Positions 8,060 through 16,602 of a stretch of DNA of 37,654 nt are shown here, piece after piece. Both the position numbers and the translations under genes were made by a program. Each line of letters opens with the position of its first letter. Within the stretch, counting starts at the first letter, position 1. The DNA lies in assembly GCA_902471875.1 (NCBI GenBank), contig CABRLN010000022.1, positions 1-37,654 on the forward strand, in the 5' to 3' direction. The stretch comes from an uncultured Clostridium sp. GTDB lineage: Bacteria > Bacillota > Clostridia > Oscillospirales > Acutalibacteraceae. The notes beneath the pieces are model-generated. The model was given only the letters and a program-made list of their open reading frames with translations. It was not told where the DNA came from and searched no databases.

Positions 8060-9397
8060 ATGAAATATCTAACAAGAATACTCTACACAATATTTATTTT
8101 ATGCTTTTCAAATATTGTTTGGTTAAGCAATTATATCAATAATACTACTTTAGCGGTAATTATATTATCTGTACTTTTTTTGTTCATTAATATATTACCC
8201 TCGTTTCATAATTTAAAAGTTCCAAACTTTAGACTAAGAATTTGCGGTGACGGCTGTGATCTGCTCATAATTTTTCTTATATCAACCGCTTTTTCAGTAA
8301 TATTGCAGATAGCTAATATAATAAAAACAGCTATTACTCCAAATTCAAATATGGGTGTTACAGTACTTGCAATTTTATTTTGTATTTTAATTGAAGGCGT
8401 AATTTTTTGGAATGGTATAATAAGAGTTTACTGCACGTCAGTTCAGTTGGGTATAAAAATAAGAGTAATTGGCGCTTTATGCGGTATGATACCTGTTGTA
8501 CATATATTTGTGTTATACAGAATTATACGCACAGCTTTAGCAGAGGTTAAGTTTGAAGCTGACAAAATAAGGCTTAATAACCAACGCAAAAATTTAATGA
8601 TATGCAAAACTAAGTACCCTGTTTTATTGGTGCATGGCATATTTTTCAGAGATTATAAGATGCTTAATTACTGGGGCAGAATACCTGACGAGCTGCAAAA
8701 AAACGGTGCTGTTATATATTATGGTAAGCACGAGTCAGCCTCGCCTGTAATTGAAAGCGGATGTGAGCTTGCACAACGAATTAAAGATATAGTAAGCACT
8801 ACCGGATGCGGCAAGGTAAATATTATAGCCCACTCAAAGGGAGGACTTGACTGCCGTTATGCTATAAGCAAGCTGGGTATGTCACAATATGTTGCATCGT
8901 TAACCACCATAAACACACCTCACCGTGGTTGTTTATTTGTAGATAATCTTTTAAATATTGCCCCGCAGGTTTTAAAACAGACTATAGCAAACACATACAA
9001 CTCAACCGCTAAAAGAATAGGTGACAAAAAACCCGACTTTATGCTGGCTGTACAAGACCTTACAGACCAAGCCTGCAAAAGCTTTAACAGCAATGTACCT
9101 GACAGTCCCGGTGTTTACTACCAAAGCGTAGGCTCTAAGCTGAACAAAGCAGGAAGCGGGAAATTTCCCCTTAATGTTTCATACCCTCTTGTTAAACATT
9201 ATGTAGGTGCAAATGACGGTCTTGTAGCCGAGCCGTCGTTTCCTTGGGGCAACAACTTTACCTTTTTAACAGTAAAAGGTGACCGTGGAATTTCTCACGG
9301 TGATATGATTGATTTAAACCGAGAAAACATTCCCGGCTTTGACGTAAGAGAGTTTTATGTTCAGCTTGTTGCCGACCTTAAAGCTAAGGGATTTTAA
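8060..9397 (+). CDS. Membrane-anchored triacylglycerol-lipase-like hydrolase
   Basis: A 445-residue protein in two halves. Residues 1-160 hold four or five hydrophobic segments. Residues 185-445 form an alpha/beta hydrolase resembling bacterial lipases: VLLVHG forms the oxyanion region (191-193), the nucleophile elbow is AHSKGG with Ser259, and the likely acid and base are Asp386 (GANDGLV) and His413 (GISHGD). The phrase TTINTPHRG after the nucleophile strand is typical of this lipase group. The ATG at 8060 is preferred over an earlier in-frame start because GGAGG lies just upstream. Secreted lipases normally lack such a membrane half, so action on membrane or envelope lipids is plausible but inferred. 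Confidence 0.82.
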   Translation: MKYLTRILYTIFILCFSNIVWLSNYINNTTLAVIILSVLFLFINILPSFHNLKVPNFRLRICGDGCDLLIIFLISTAFSVILQIANIIKTAITPNSNMGVTVLAILFCILIEGVIFWNGIIRVYCTSVQLGIKIRVIGALCGMIPVVHIFVLYRIIRTALAEVKFEADKIRLNNQRKNLMICKTKYPVLLVHGIFFRDYKMLNYWGRIPDELQKNGAVIYYGKHESASPVIESGCELAQRIKDIVSTTGCGKVNIIAHSKGGLDCRYAISKLGMSQYVASLTTINTPHRGCLFVDNLLNIAPQVLKQTIANTYNSTAKRIGDKKPDFMLAVQDLTDQACKSFNSNVPDSPGVYYQSVGSKLNKAGSGKFPLNVSYPLVKHYVGANDGLVAEPSFPWGNNFTFLTVKGDRGISHGDMIDLNRENIPGFDVREFYVQLVADLKAKGF

Positions 9398-9453
9398 TTA
9401 ACATTACACCAAACAGAAAATAAGCATACTGCTATTAGTTACTTTATAAAAAT

Positions 9454-9507
9454 AAAAAAAAGAAATATATCGCTTAAATTCAAACACTGCGATATATTTC
9501 TTTTTTT
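9454..9507. terminator. Bidirectional terminator between lipase and pyridoxamine kinase genes
   Basis: Two perfectly complementary 19-base arms (A7 then GAAATATATCGC, mirrored as GCGATATATTTC then T7) flank a 15-base loop. It has a T-run on either strand, so it serves the two convergent transcripts. Confidence 0.9.
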
Positions 9508-9596
9508 ATATTCAGTTTTTAATTAATATAGACACGAAAAATTTTCACCAATCACTTTGGGCTTTAAAATAAAAAATTACTGCAAATTAAAATATA

Positions 9597-10454
9597 TTAC
9601 TTACATTCAGCTTCATATTTATTTATCATATCTTTCAGCTTTGGAAGTGCTGTTTCAAAATCTACGCCATACCAATGATAATCTTTATTTTTTAAGGTTT
9701 TTCTAATACATTCCACAGTAAAATCTACTGCAATTTTAAGTGCGTTTTCTTTTGATATATTATTCTGCATTAACGCACCTGTAAAAGCAGAAGCAAAAAC
9801 ATCGCCTGTACCGTGAAAGCTGTTAGGAAGCTTTTCGGAATAATACTCAAAAAATTTATTGGTTTGGCGGTTGTAAGACATTACCCCCAAGCTGTGGCTT
9901 TCAAAGCTTACGCCTGTAATTGCACAGTAAGGGCACCCCTTTTTACTTAGCTTTACAAGTACTTCTTTAATAAACGCTTTGTCATAGCTGTCACCAATAT
10001 AAGGAATATTAAGCATATAGCACGCCTCTGTAAGGTTTGGCAAAATAACATCTGCCTTACCGCAAAGCTTAGCCATTTCGTCTGCAAAATCCTGTGTAAA
10101 TCCTTTGTATAAGTTTCCATAGTCTGCCATAGCAGGGTCAACAATAATTATATTATCATCAGTTTTAAAGTCATCAAAGAGCTTTTCCATAAGGTTTATT
10201 TGCCTTACAGAACCAAGATAACCTGTGTAAATTGCGTCAAACCCTATATTTTGGTGCTTTAACATAGCTGTTACAGGTTCAATTTGATTTGTCAGGTCAT
10301 AGAAAGTAAAGTCAGGAAAAGCAGTATGGCAAGACAACACGGCGGTAGGAATAACAGACGTTTCTACTCCCATAGCAGAAATTACCGGCAGCGCCACAGT
10401 AAGAGAGCATTTTCCCACACAAGAAATATCCTGAATTGTGACAATTCGTTTCAT
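9597..10454 (-). CDS. Pyridoxamine/pyridoxal kinase (PdxY-like)
   Basis: A 285-residue ribokinase-fold kinase that phosphorylates B6 vitamers with ATP to feed pyridoxal phosphate salvage. Seen: the N-terminal QDISCVGKCSL substrate loop, the PTAVLSCHTAF region, TGYLGS near residue 77, and the GTGD anion hole with catalytic Asp218. Length matches the family. It is the last gene of the rsmE - nucleosidase - kinase operon, starting 20 bases after its neighbour with a TAGGAGAA ribosome site. Hydroxymethylpyrimidine kinases share the fold but differ in the N-terminal motif. Confidence 0.9.
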   Translation of the reverse strand: MKRIVTIQDISCVGKCSLTVALPVISAMGVETSVIPTAVLSCHTAFPDFTFYDLTNQIEPVTAMLKHQNIGFDAIYTGYLGSVRQINLMEKLFDDFKTDDNIIIVDPAMADYGNLYKGFTQDFADEMAKLCGKADVILPNLTEACYMLNIPYIGDSYDKAFIKEVLVKLSKKGCPYCAITGVSFESHSLGVMSYNRQTNKFFEYYSEKLPNSFHGTGDVFASAFTGALMQNNISKENALKIAVDFTVECIRKTLKNKDYHWYGVDFETALPKLKDMINKYEAECK

Positions 10455-10474
10455 TAAATTATTCTCCTATTTTA

Positions 10475-11185
10475 TTAATCAAAAAAAGCTTTAATAACCT
10501 TTAGTGTTTCATTGGCAGCTAAAAACTTAAACTTTTCAAAATCTATATAGTCGTTATCATCAATAGTGTCTGAAATAGCACGCAAAACAGTAAACGGAAC
10601 ATTATTGCGGTAGCACACCTGACCAATAGCAGCACCCTCCATTTCGCAGCAATATGCGTCAAAATACTCGCCAATATCTACACGTGCCTTTTTGCTTGAA
10701 ATAAACTGTTCGCCTGAAGCTACTGTACCACAGTAAACATTAACGTCAAGGTCTTTTTTACACTCATACAGCATTTTTTCCGTAAGCGCTTTATCAGCCT
10801 TAATTTCAGTAATTATTTCATCACTGAATTGAATTGCACCTCTTGGGTAAATTTCACTGCCCTCTTGTCCTTCATCTACCAAGCATTTACTATCATGGTG
10901 TACAACTCGGCTTGAAATTACAATGTCACCTATATGTAAGCTGCTTTTAACTGCACCTGCAACACCGGTGTTAATAACAGCTCCGGGACTATACTGCATA
11001 ATCATAGTTTGTGCACACATAGCCGCATTAACCTTACCTACACCGCATTGTGCCACAACACATTCCTTACCGTTTATTATGCCTTTGTAAAAGGTAATTT
11101 TACTTATTTCTTTTTCTTCAATATTTGTCATTAAATTTTTAATGCCTGCTATTTCAATATCTAATGCTCCAATTATTCCTATCAT
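10475..11185 (-). CDS. mtnN: 5'-methylthioadenosine/S-adenosylhomocysteine nucleosidase
   Basis: A 236-residue nucleosidase that removes adenine from methylthioadenosine and S-adenosylhomocysteine, recycling products of SAM-dependent methylation. Seen: GIIGALDIEI with Glu11, NTGVAGAV, the CCEMEGAAIGQV substrate loop and RAISDTID with the catalytic Asp. Length is typical. It follows rsmE by 14 bases. This makes metabolic sense, because the methyltransferase releases S-adenosylhomocysteine. Confidence 0.94.
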   Translation of the reverse strand: MIGIIGALDIEIAGIKNLMTNIEEKEISKITFYKGIINGKECVVAQCGVGKVNAAMCAQTMIMQYSPGAVINTGVAGAVKSSLHIGDIVISSRVVHHDSKCLVDEGQEGSEIYPRGAIQFSDEIITEIKADKALTEKMLYECKKDLDVNVYCGTVASGEQFISSKKARVDIGEYFDAYCCEMEGAAIGQVCYRNNVPFTVLRAISDTIDDNDYIDFEKFKFLAANETLKVIKAFFD

Positions 11186-11199
11186 AATTATTCTCCTTA

Positions 11200-11925
11200 C
11201 TAACCAAGATTTCCGGTTTCGTACATTATCACCGAAAGTGCGGTAAGCGGTGCAGTTTCTGCCCTTAGCACACGCTTGCCAAGTGTGGCTGCTCTGCCAC
11301 CCTTTTCAATTACGCTTTGAACCTCTTGCTGTTCAAAACCTCCTTCAGAACCAATAAACATATTAATATGCTTGCAGCTGTCTTTAATAATTTTATTAAC
11401 CTTCTCACCGCCACATTCATAAAAAATTATATTACAACTGTCACCTTGCAAATTTTGCACCGCTTGCTTAAAGCTTACAGCCTGTTTTACCTGCGGTATA
11501 ATTCCACGACGTGACTGCTGTGCCGCCTGAAGCGCTATTTTTTGCCAACGTTCAACCTTTTTGTTAAGGGCCTTTTGGTCTGGTCTTGAAATACATCTTG
11601 CCGAAATTACAGGTACAACGGCATTAACCCCCAGCTCCACCGCCTTTTGCACTATAAAATCCATTTTATCGCCCTTAGGTAAAGCCTGATAAAGTGTAAC
11701 AGTTACATTAGGCTCGTTTTCGCATTTAAAGCTTTCGTTTATTTTAACTTTAACATTATTAGGAATTATATCATCAATAACTGCGTTGTGCTGAATGCCG
11801 TCACTGTCAACAAGGGTTATTTCTTCGCCTGCTTTCATTCTAAGCGACTTTTCAATATGTTTTGCGTTTTCGCCTGTAATTGTATAATATTCTCCCAAAA
11901 AAGGCTCTGTAAAAAACCATGCCAT
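11200..11925 (-). CDS. rsmE: 16S rRNA (uridine-1498-N3)-methyltransferase
   Basis: A 241-residue SPOUT-family methyltransferase acting on helix 44 of 16S rRNA. The C-terminal knot motifs IGSEGGF and LGKRVLRAETAPLTAL are clear, and the N-terminal PUA-like part reads FFTEPFLGEYYTITGENAKH. The upstream in-frame start is rejected. The ATG at 11925 has GGGGTG before it, and the proposed promoter begins transcription just ahead of it. First gene of a three-gene operon. Confidence 0.94.
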   Translation of the reverse strand: MAWFFTEPFLGEYYTITGENAKHIEKSLRMKAGEEITLVDSDGIQHNAVIDDIIPNNVKVKINESFKCENEPNVTVTLYQALPKGDKMDFIVQKAVELGVNAVVPVISARCISRPDQKALNKKVERWQKIALQAAQQSRRGIIPQVKQAVSFKQAVQNLQGDSCNIIFYECGGEKVNKIIKDSCKHINMFIGSEGGFEQQEVQSVIEKGGRAATLGKRVLRAETAPLTALSVIMYETGNLG

Positions 11926-11941
11926 AATATCACCCCAATTT

Positions 11942-11970
11942 AATATAACAGAATTACTTATATTTTGCAA
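11942..11970 (-). promoter_or_regulatory. Promoter of the rsmE operon
   Basis: Minus-strand TTGCAA (11965-11970) and TATATT (11942-11947) are spaced 17 bases apart, with the ribosome site of rsmE directly downstream. It lies just beyond the terminator of the preceding operon, so the two operons are separately transcribed. Confidence 0.6.
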
Positions 11971-11992
11971 TTATAACATAAAAAAACAATAA

Positions 11993-12035
11993 CCCCATCT
12001 GTTAGACATTATACCACATTGCCTAACAGATGGGG
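11993..12035 (-). terminator. Strong terminator of the acyl-transfer operon
   Basis: CCCCATCTGTTAG and CTAACAGATGGGG form a perfect 13-bp stem with a 17-base loop. On the minus strand it is followed by TTATTGTTTTTTTATG. It closes the tetR-to-SCP2 transcript. Confidence 0.92.
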
Positions 12036-12074
12036 TACCGTTCGTTATACCCGATTCAGCATTGTAATTAAAGC

Positions 12075-12404
12075 TTACTTTGCTTTTTCAATAAGCTTTT
12101 GTATTTCAAGTGCTTTACCAATATCACCGTCAATTTTCAGCTTTCCTACAGTAAATGCAAACACAGGGTCAAGCTGGCCGTGTATAAGCTTAATAAAATC
12201 GTCTGTTTTAACAGTAAAAACAACATCTCTGTCATAATACTCATACGGCTCAATGTTTAATGTGCCGTTGTTAAGCTCAACATAAAATTTACCCTCACCC
12301 TCGCCTGTTAAATTTATTTGTAAAGCAAGGTGACCCTTGTAGTCGCTTACGTCTGCTGTTATAAGCTTTCTTTTTACTTCGTCAAATGCTTCAAAAAAGG
12401 TCAT
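12075..12404 (-). CDS. SCP2 sterol/lipid-carrier domain protein
   Basis: A 109-residue stand-alone SCP2-like domain. The pattern of alternating beta strands ending in DPVFAFTVGKLKIDGDIGKAL is the family hallmark (a lipid-binding groove closed by a C-terminal helix). The ATG at 12404 is chosen over a GTG three codons earlier, because the GTG overlaps the AAAGGAG ribosome site. It begins 14 bases after the ligase stop. In bacteria such domains bind acyl-CoA or other hydrophobic ligands. Here a role in holding or delivering the product or substrate of the operon is inferred. Confidence 0.82.
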   Translation of the reverse strand: MTFFEAFDEVKRKLITADVSDYKGHLALQINLTGEGEGKFYVELNNGTLNIEPYEYYDRDVVFTVKTDDFIKLIHGQLDPVFAFTVGKLKIDGDIGKALEIQKLIEKAK

Positions 12405-12417
12405 TATAGTCACTCCT

Positions 12418-13971
12418 TTAACTGTTATGCTTGCGTATTATTTTGCCTGAACCTGTTTTTTCAAATTCTTCATCTCGTATAATTGTTTTAGTAATACGCT
12501 TGTAGGTTGGCAAATCGCTGTTAATTTCTTCAACCTTATTATTAAATGCTTCTGCAACATCTGCAATGCCTTGAATAGTTAAATAGTCATTATTAGGAAA
12601 CATTTCTGCCACAATTTTACCGTTGTCAGAATAAATCATAAGCTCTTTTGCAGGCAGCCAGCCGTTAAATTTATTTTCAAGCTCCTCAGGCGAAACATTC
12701 TCACCGTTAGTTAAAATAATTAAATTTTTCTTTCTGCCTGTAATAAAAACAAATCTGTCTTGGTCAATATAACCCAGGTCACCTGTTTTAAGCCATCCGT
12801 CACAAATAGCTTTGTTTGTTTCTGCTTTATCCTTATAGTAACCCAGCATCATACTTTTACCCTGAACAAGAATTTCTCCGTCTTCAATTTTTGCTTCACA
12901 ACCGGGTATAAGAACACCCACCGAGCCTAACTTGCTGTAACCCTTTACATTAGCACTTATTCTTGGTGAAAATTCTGTCATTCCATAGCCTTGTATAATA
13001 TCTATTCCAAATTCTGCAAATGCATTAATAAGCTTTGGGTTAAGATAAGCACCGCCACTGTATATTGTACGAAGTGACTCGCCAAAAACCTGCTTTGCAA
13101 TAGCCTTTTTAGGTACTGATGGATTTGACATAAGTAATTCATTCAGCTTGTAATATAATGACTCTATTATCATAGGTACTAAAAGTATTATATTCGGATT
13201 AAACAAATGTATGTTTTTTACAAGCCTCATCATTGAGTCGTTAATACAGCAGGTAACGCCGCTGCACAAACAGGCAAGAATATCACAGGTGAAGCAATAT
13301 GCATGGTGAACAGGCAATACAGTAAGAGAAACCGTACCAACAGGCTCGCCCATATCCATGCAGGTAGCATTGTCGGCTAAACTGCTGTGGCTTAGCATTA
13401 CCCCCTTGCTTTTGCCTGTTGTACCTGATGTAAACAAAATTGAACACATTTTATTATTGTCAATTTCAACGTCAAATTCACCTTGGTTATTTTTTAGTAG
13501 CTGTGAAAAAGAAAGCTTATTATTCACACTTTCATCCGACGACATATCTATATAATATGCAATATTTTTACATTTGCCGATAATTTCGTCCAATCTGTCA
13601 TAAATTGTTTTATCAAATACCAAAGCCGAAGCATCTGCACGGTTTAAAAGCTCTGCAATATCATCAGCAGGAAGCTCTTTGTCTATTGGTACAATAACGC
13701 TGTTGCTGTTTACTGTACCAAAATAGGTTAAAACCCATTTATACCCTGTTGCACCAATAACAGCAATGTGTTTGCCCAACAGCCCTAAGCCGTTAAGTAC
13801 ATTTGAAAACGCCATGCTGTCTGCAAGCAAATTGTTATAGGTTTTTGATATAATATCTTTTTTAGTTTTATAGCGGAATGCGTCACGCTCGCCGTAAATT
13901 AAAGCTGTGTCGGCTATAAGCTCTTTAAGATTTGCATAACGCTTGGCAGGCTTTACTTTAACTGTGTTCAT
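12418..13971 (-). CDS. Acyl-adenylating ligase (ANL superfamily)
   Basis: A 517-residue adenylate-forming enzyme that activates a carboxylic acid with ATP and loads it on a thiol carrier. Seen: TSGTTGKSKG (181-190), YGMTEFSP (A5), KTGDLGYID (A7), GRKKNLIILTNGENVSPEE (A8 hinge) and the C-terminal catalytic lysine in TGSGKIIRK (Lys510). The LILTNGENVSPEELE region resembles long-chain fatty acyl-CoA/ACP ligases more than amino-acid adenylation domains. The adjacent carrier protein, 13 bases upstream, suggests it is an acyl-ACP ligase; acyl-CoA formation remains possible. GGAGAA precedes the ATG. Confidence 0.85.
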   Translation of the reverse strand: MNTVKVKPAKRYANLKELIADTALIYGERDAFRYKTKKDIISKTYNNLLADSMAFSNVLNGLGLLGKHIAVIGATGYKWVLTYFGTVNSNSVIVPIDKELPADDIAELLNRADASALVFDKTIYDRLDEIIGKCKNIAYYIDMSSDESVNNKLSFSQLLKNNQGEFDVEIDNNKMCSILFTSGTTGKSKGVMLSHSSLADNATCMDMGEPVGTVSLTVLPVHHAYCFTCDILACLCSGVTCCINDSMMRLVKNIHLFNPNIILLVPMIIESLYYKLNELLMSNPSVPKKAIAKQVFGESLRTIYSGGAYLNPKLINAFAEFGIDIIQGYGMTEFSPRISANVKGYSKLGSVGVLIPGCEAKIEDGEILVQGKSMMLGYYKDKAETNKAICDGWLKTGDLGYIDQDRFVFITGRKKNLIILTNGENVSPEELENKFNGWLPAKELMIYSDNGKIVAEMFPNNDYLTIQGIADVAEAFNNKVEEINSDLPTYKRITKTIIRDEEFEKTGSGKIIRKHNS

Positions 13972-13984
13972 TTAATTTCTCCAA

Positions 13985-14212
13985 TCATTCCTGCAAAGAT
14001 TTTATATACTCTACAGCCTGACCAACCGTAATAATTTTTACAGCCTCTCGCTCATCTATTTCAATATCAAACTCTTCTTCTATCTCTCCTAAAAAGCTCA
14101 TAAAGTCATATGAATTAAAGCCTAGGTCAGCAATAAAACGAGAAGCCTCGGTAATTTCTTCGGGGTCAATTTCGACATAATTTAATATAAGTGTTTTTAT
14201 TGTTTCAAGCAT
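13985..14212 (-). CDS. Dedicated acyl/peptidyl carrier protein
   Basis: A 75-residue acidic four-helix carrier protein. The phosphopantetheine site lies in DLGFNSYDF with Ser34. The residue before the serine is Asn rather than the Asp of the usual DSL motif of fatty-acid-synthesis ACP, which hints at a specialised carrier. It sits between the condensation-type enzyme and the ligase, with 15- and 13-base gaps, and has a GGAGGG ribosome site. No phosphopantetheinyl transferase is encoded in the window, so the housekeeping enzyme must prime it. Confidence 0.88.
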   Translation of the reverse strand: MLETIKTLILNYVEIDPEEITEASRFIADLGFNSYDFMSFLGEIEEEFDIEIDEREAVKIITVGQAVEYIKSLQE

Positions 14213-14227
14213 TTTATACCCTCCCGG

Positions 14228-15616
14228 TTAAGTGTTGGCAATAATTTCTGCAACTGTTTTGTTCGGATTATTTACTCCCTCAAATAAAATTCGGGTTACA
14301 AAGTAATAAATCTTCTGTAAATCCTCATAAGAAAACTTTTCTTTTTTATATTCAAAACAGAAGTCAAGGCCGTTATCAAGCGAACGATGCATAACTGTAA
14401 GATAAAGGTTTTGTGCGGCAACACCGTTTGAATACCAGTTAGTTTTATAGCGAATTTCAGGCATAATATCCTTTGAACGCATTGAAAGCGGCTGGTAAGT
14501 AAACGACATTGGTTCATAGGTTTGTCCTGTACTATTATTATAATATTTTGAGCGCAGCATCATATACTCAATAGGATTATAATTTGCATGTCTGAAGGTA
14601 TTATTCTGACTTTCCTGAACATTTTTGCAGCCTTCAAGAAAAGTATCATTTGTTTGAACAACAGTTCTGCAAGGAAAGAAATGCACCCTTGTGCCGCCCG
14701 AATGCTTTTCAAGCAGAGTTGCACGTCTTGAAACTGTGTTTTGAATTGAAACATCAGGTTCGCCGTCATTTACCTTTTGAAGGTATGTTCTAAGAGCCAT
14801 TAACAAAAGACTTGTCATAGGAATATTATATTCCTCGCAAAACCTTACAAGCACATCTGACGGATTCGGCTCAAGGTGAAACTGTGCAATGTCTGCATTG
14901 CAGTCAGCCGTAGAACTGAATGCAGCCCTTAGGTTAGGGTTATTTTGTTCAGCCCTGTTTTGCTCCAAAAGCTTTTCACCCTTTGCGTCTGTATATATTG
15001 GCTCTGAGCTTTCAATTACGTTTTTCCAGTATTCGATGTCTTTTTTCAGGGCTTTAGAGTTGTCCTCATACAGTAAATCCTTCTCAAGGGCTTTAATATA
15101 TGACTGCAACTGTTTTGGATAGTCTGTGTCAAATTTTTTACTGCAATAAACCTGTATTACATCCTTAAGAAACAATATAATAGCCTGTGCGTCAAGACAC
15201 ATGTGGTCAACAAGCAAATATAAGCCTTTAAAGCCGTCAGGCATTGATATCATAACCACCTTATTCATAGGGCTGTCAAATCGCTCAAACGGTACGGTGG
15301 TCCAGCCTTTCATTTCGTTTTCAGCGTCCTCCTGCTTCCAATGACCAAATTCAAAAAACGGTATGTCACGTTCTTCTTTAGGTACTACATATTGCATAAC
15401 CTCACCATTTTCTGCTTGACAAAAGCGAACTCGCATAAATTCACAATGGTCATAAGCCTCGTAAATGCTTTCTTTAAGCACATTAAAATCAACATCAGTT
15501 TCAATAGTAAGGCTTGTGCCAATGTTAAGCACCTGCTTCAGCGGACAATACTGCACTGTAAAGTAGTGCAGCTTTTGTGCCGCCGTTAACGGGTAAAGCT
15601 TTGTTTTAGTATTCAT
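14228..15616 (-). CDS. Stand-alone condensation-domain acyltransferase
   Basis: A 462-residue protein resembling NRPS condensation domains and related CoA/ACP-dependent acyltransferases. The N-terminus YPLTAAQKLHYF matches the C1 motif. The active site reads VDHMCLDA, with His138 and Asp142 in HxxxD spacing, but the usual first His of HHxxxDG is Asp and the final Gly is Ala. A second half (residues about 240-460) completes the pseudo-dimer fold. Being free-standing beside a single carrier and ligase, it probably transfers an acyl group from the carrier to a small acceptor. The acceptor (amine, alcohol or lipid) cannot be read from sequence. Confidence 0.75.
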   Translation of the reverse strand: MNTKTKLYPLTAAQKLHYFTVQYCPLKQVLNIGTSLTIETDVDFNVLKESIYEAYDHCEFMRVRFCQAENGEVMQYVVPKEERDIPFFEFGHWKQEDAENEMKGWTTVPFERFDSPMNKVVMISMPDGFKGLYLLVDHMCLDAQAIILFLKDVIQVYCSKKFDTDYPKQLQSYIKALEKDLLYEDNSKALKKDIEYWKNVIESSEPIYTDAKGEKLLEQNRAEQNNPNLRAAFSSTADCNADIAQFHLEPNPSDVLVRFCEEYNIPMTSLLLMALRTYLQKVNDGEPDVSIQNTVSRRATLLEKHSGGTRVHFFPCRTVVQTNDTFLEGCKNVQESQNNTFRHANYNPIEYMMLRSKYYNNSTGQTYEPMSFTYQPLSMRSKDIMPEIRYKTNWYSNGVAAQNLYLTVMHRSLDNGLDFCFEYKKEKFSYEDLQKIYYFVTRILFEGVNNPNKTVAEIIANT

Positions 15617-15643
15617 ATATTTTCTCCTTCCAATTATTTATAA

Positions 15644-16597
15644 TTAGCCTGTATATTTGTTTATATATTTTTTTAATGCTTTCTCGTATTCCAAGGTATT
15701 AACAAAATATGATTCTGCATGGTCAGCATTTTTTACAATTAAAATTTCCTTTTCAGAGTTACATACCTCATAGTTTTTCTTACTCATCCAAACAGGTACA
15801 AAGTCATCCTTTTCACCATGGATAAACAAAATTGGTATTTTAGTTTTTTCAACCTCTTTCAATGTGCTTACATCGTTATATCCATACCCCGCATTTTTCT
15901 TTGTCATATGCTCTGTAATATTCATAATTGGGAATTTTGGAATGTGGTAGTCACGCTTTAATATATGTGAAAATACATCGTAAGCACTGGTAAAAGCACA
16001 GTCAGCAATAATGGCCCTTACATTGTGTGGTAACTCAAGACCGCTTGTCATAAGAACAGTAGCGCCACCCATTGAAATTCCATGCAAAAAAATATCAACA
16101 TTACTGCCAAACCTGTCTATTACATATTCTATCCATTTTTCTGCATCTTTTCTGTCAAGAACACCAAATCCTATATATTTGCCTTCGCTGTCACCGTGTG
16201 CCCTTTGGTCAACCATAATAACATTAAAGCCCTGTTCAATATAAAACTTTGAAAGTGCGGTAAAGTCACTTGTTCCTCTGCTGGTATAACCATGAAAGCA
16301 AATTACAACCTTTTTACTTTCTTTGCATTTAACTAAAGTACCGTGCAGCTTAAGTGCGTCAACAGAAAATATATAAATTTCTTCTAAAGACTGCTCAGCA
16401 AGCCACTCTTTACGCTTTTTAATAAAATCTATATGCTTTGTCCAGTCAGTGTTTGCATTTATATTGTTTTTAAGTGTAGCCGTAGGCTTTCTTAAAATAG
16501 TAAATCTAAAAAAATACCTTGCAGTAAAATACACCGTTAACATCAACACAGCAGCAATTATAAGCACTGCAATTACAAGCCATAAAAATAAATTCAT
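15644..16597 (-). CDS. Membrane-anchored alpha/beta hydrolase
   Basis: A 317-residue protein with one N-terminal membrane helix (residues 5-30) and an alpha/beta hydrolase domain. Seen: ICFHGY oxyanion region near 100, nucleophile elbow HGISMGG (Ser175), acid in FIHGEKDD, and base in NADHAES. The stretch RAHGDSEGKYIGFG is typical of the YqkD-like group of surface-facing hydrolases. It starts five bases after the TetR stop (AAGGAG overlapping the stop), so the two are translated together. It may cleave or transfer the product of the downstream acyltransferase; substrate unknown. Confidence 0.83.
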   Translation of the reverse strand: MNLFLWLVIAVLIIAAVLMLTVYFTARYFFRFTILRKPTATLKNNINANTDWTKHIDFIKKRKEWLAEQSLEEIYIFSVDALKLHGTLVKCKESKKVVICFHGYTSRGTSDFTALSKFYIEQGFNVIMVDQRAHGDSEGKYIGFGVLDRKDAEKWIEYVIDRFGSNVDIFLHGISMGGATVLMTSGLELPHNVRAIIADCAFTSAYDVFSHILKRDYHIPKFPIMNITEHMTKKNAGYGYNDVSTLKEVEKTKIPILFIHGEKDDFVPVWMSKKNYEVCNSEKEILIVKNADHAESYFVNTLEYEKALKKYINKYTG

Positions 16598-16602
16598 TCA
16601 AA

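Noticed and set aside
7908..8063. 51-codon open frame running into the lipase start
   Set aside because: It coincides with the palindromic element, has no ribosome site, and its stop overlaps the lipase ATG. It is better explained as repeat sequence.
12405..12413. GTG start for the SCP2 gene
   Set aside because: It overlaps the AAAGGAG ribosome site; the ATG three codons later has the correct spacing.
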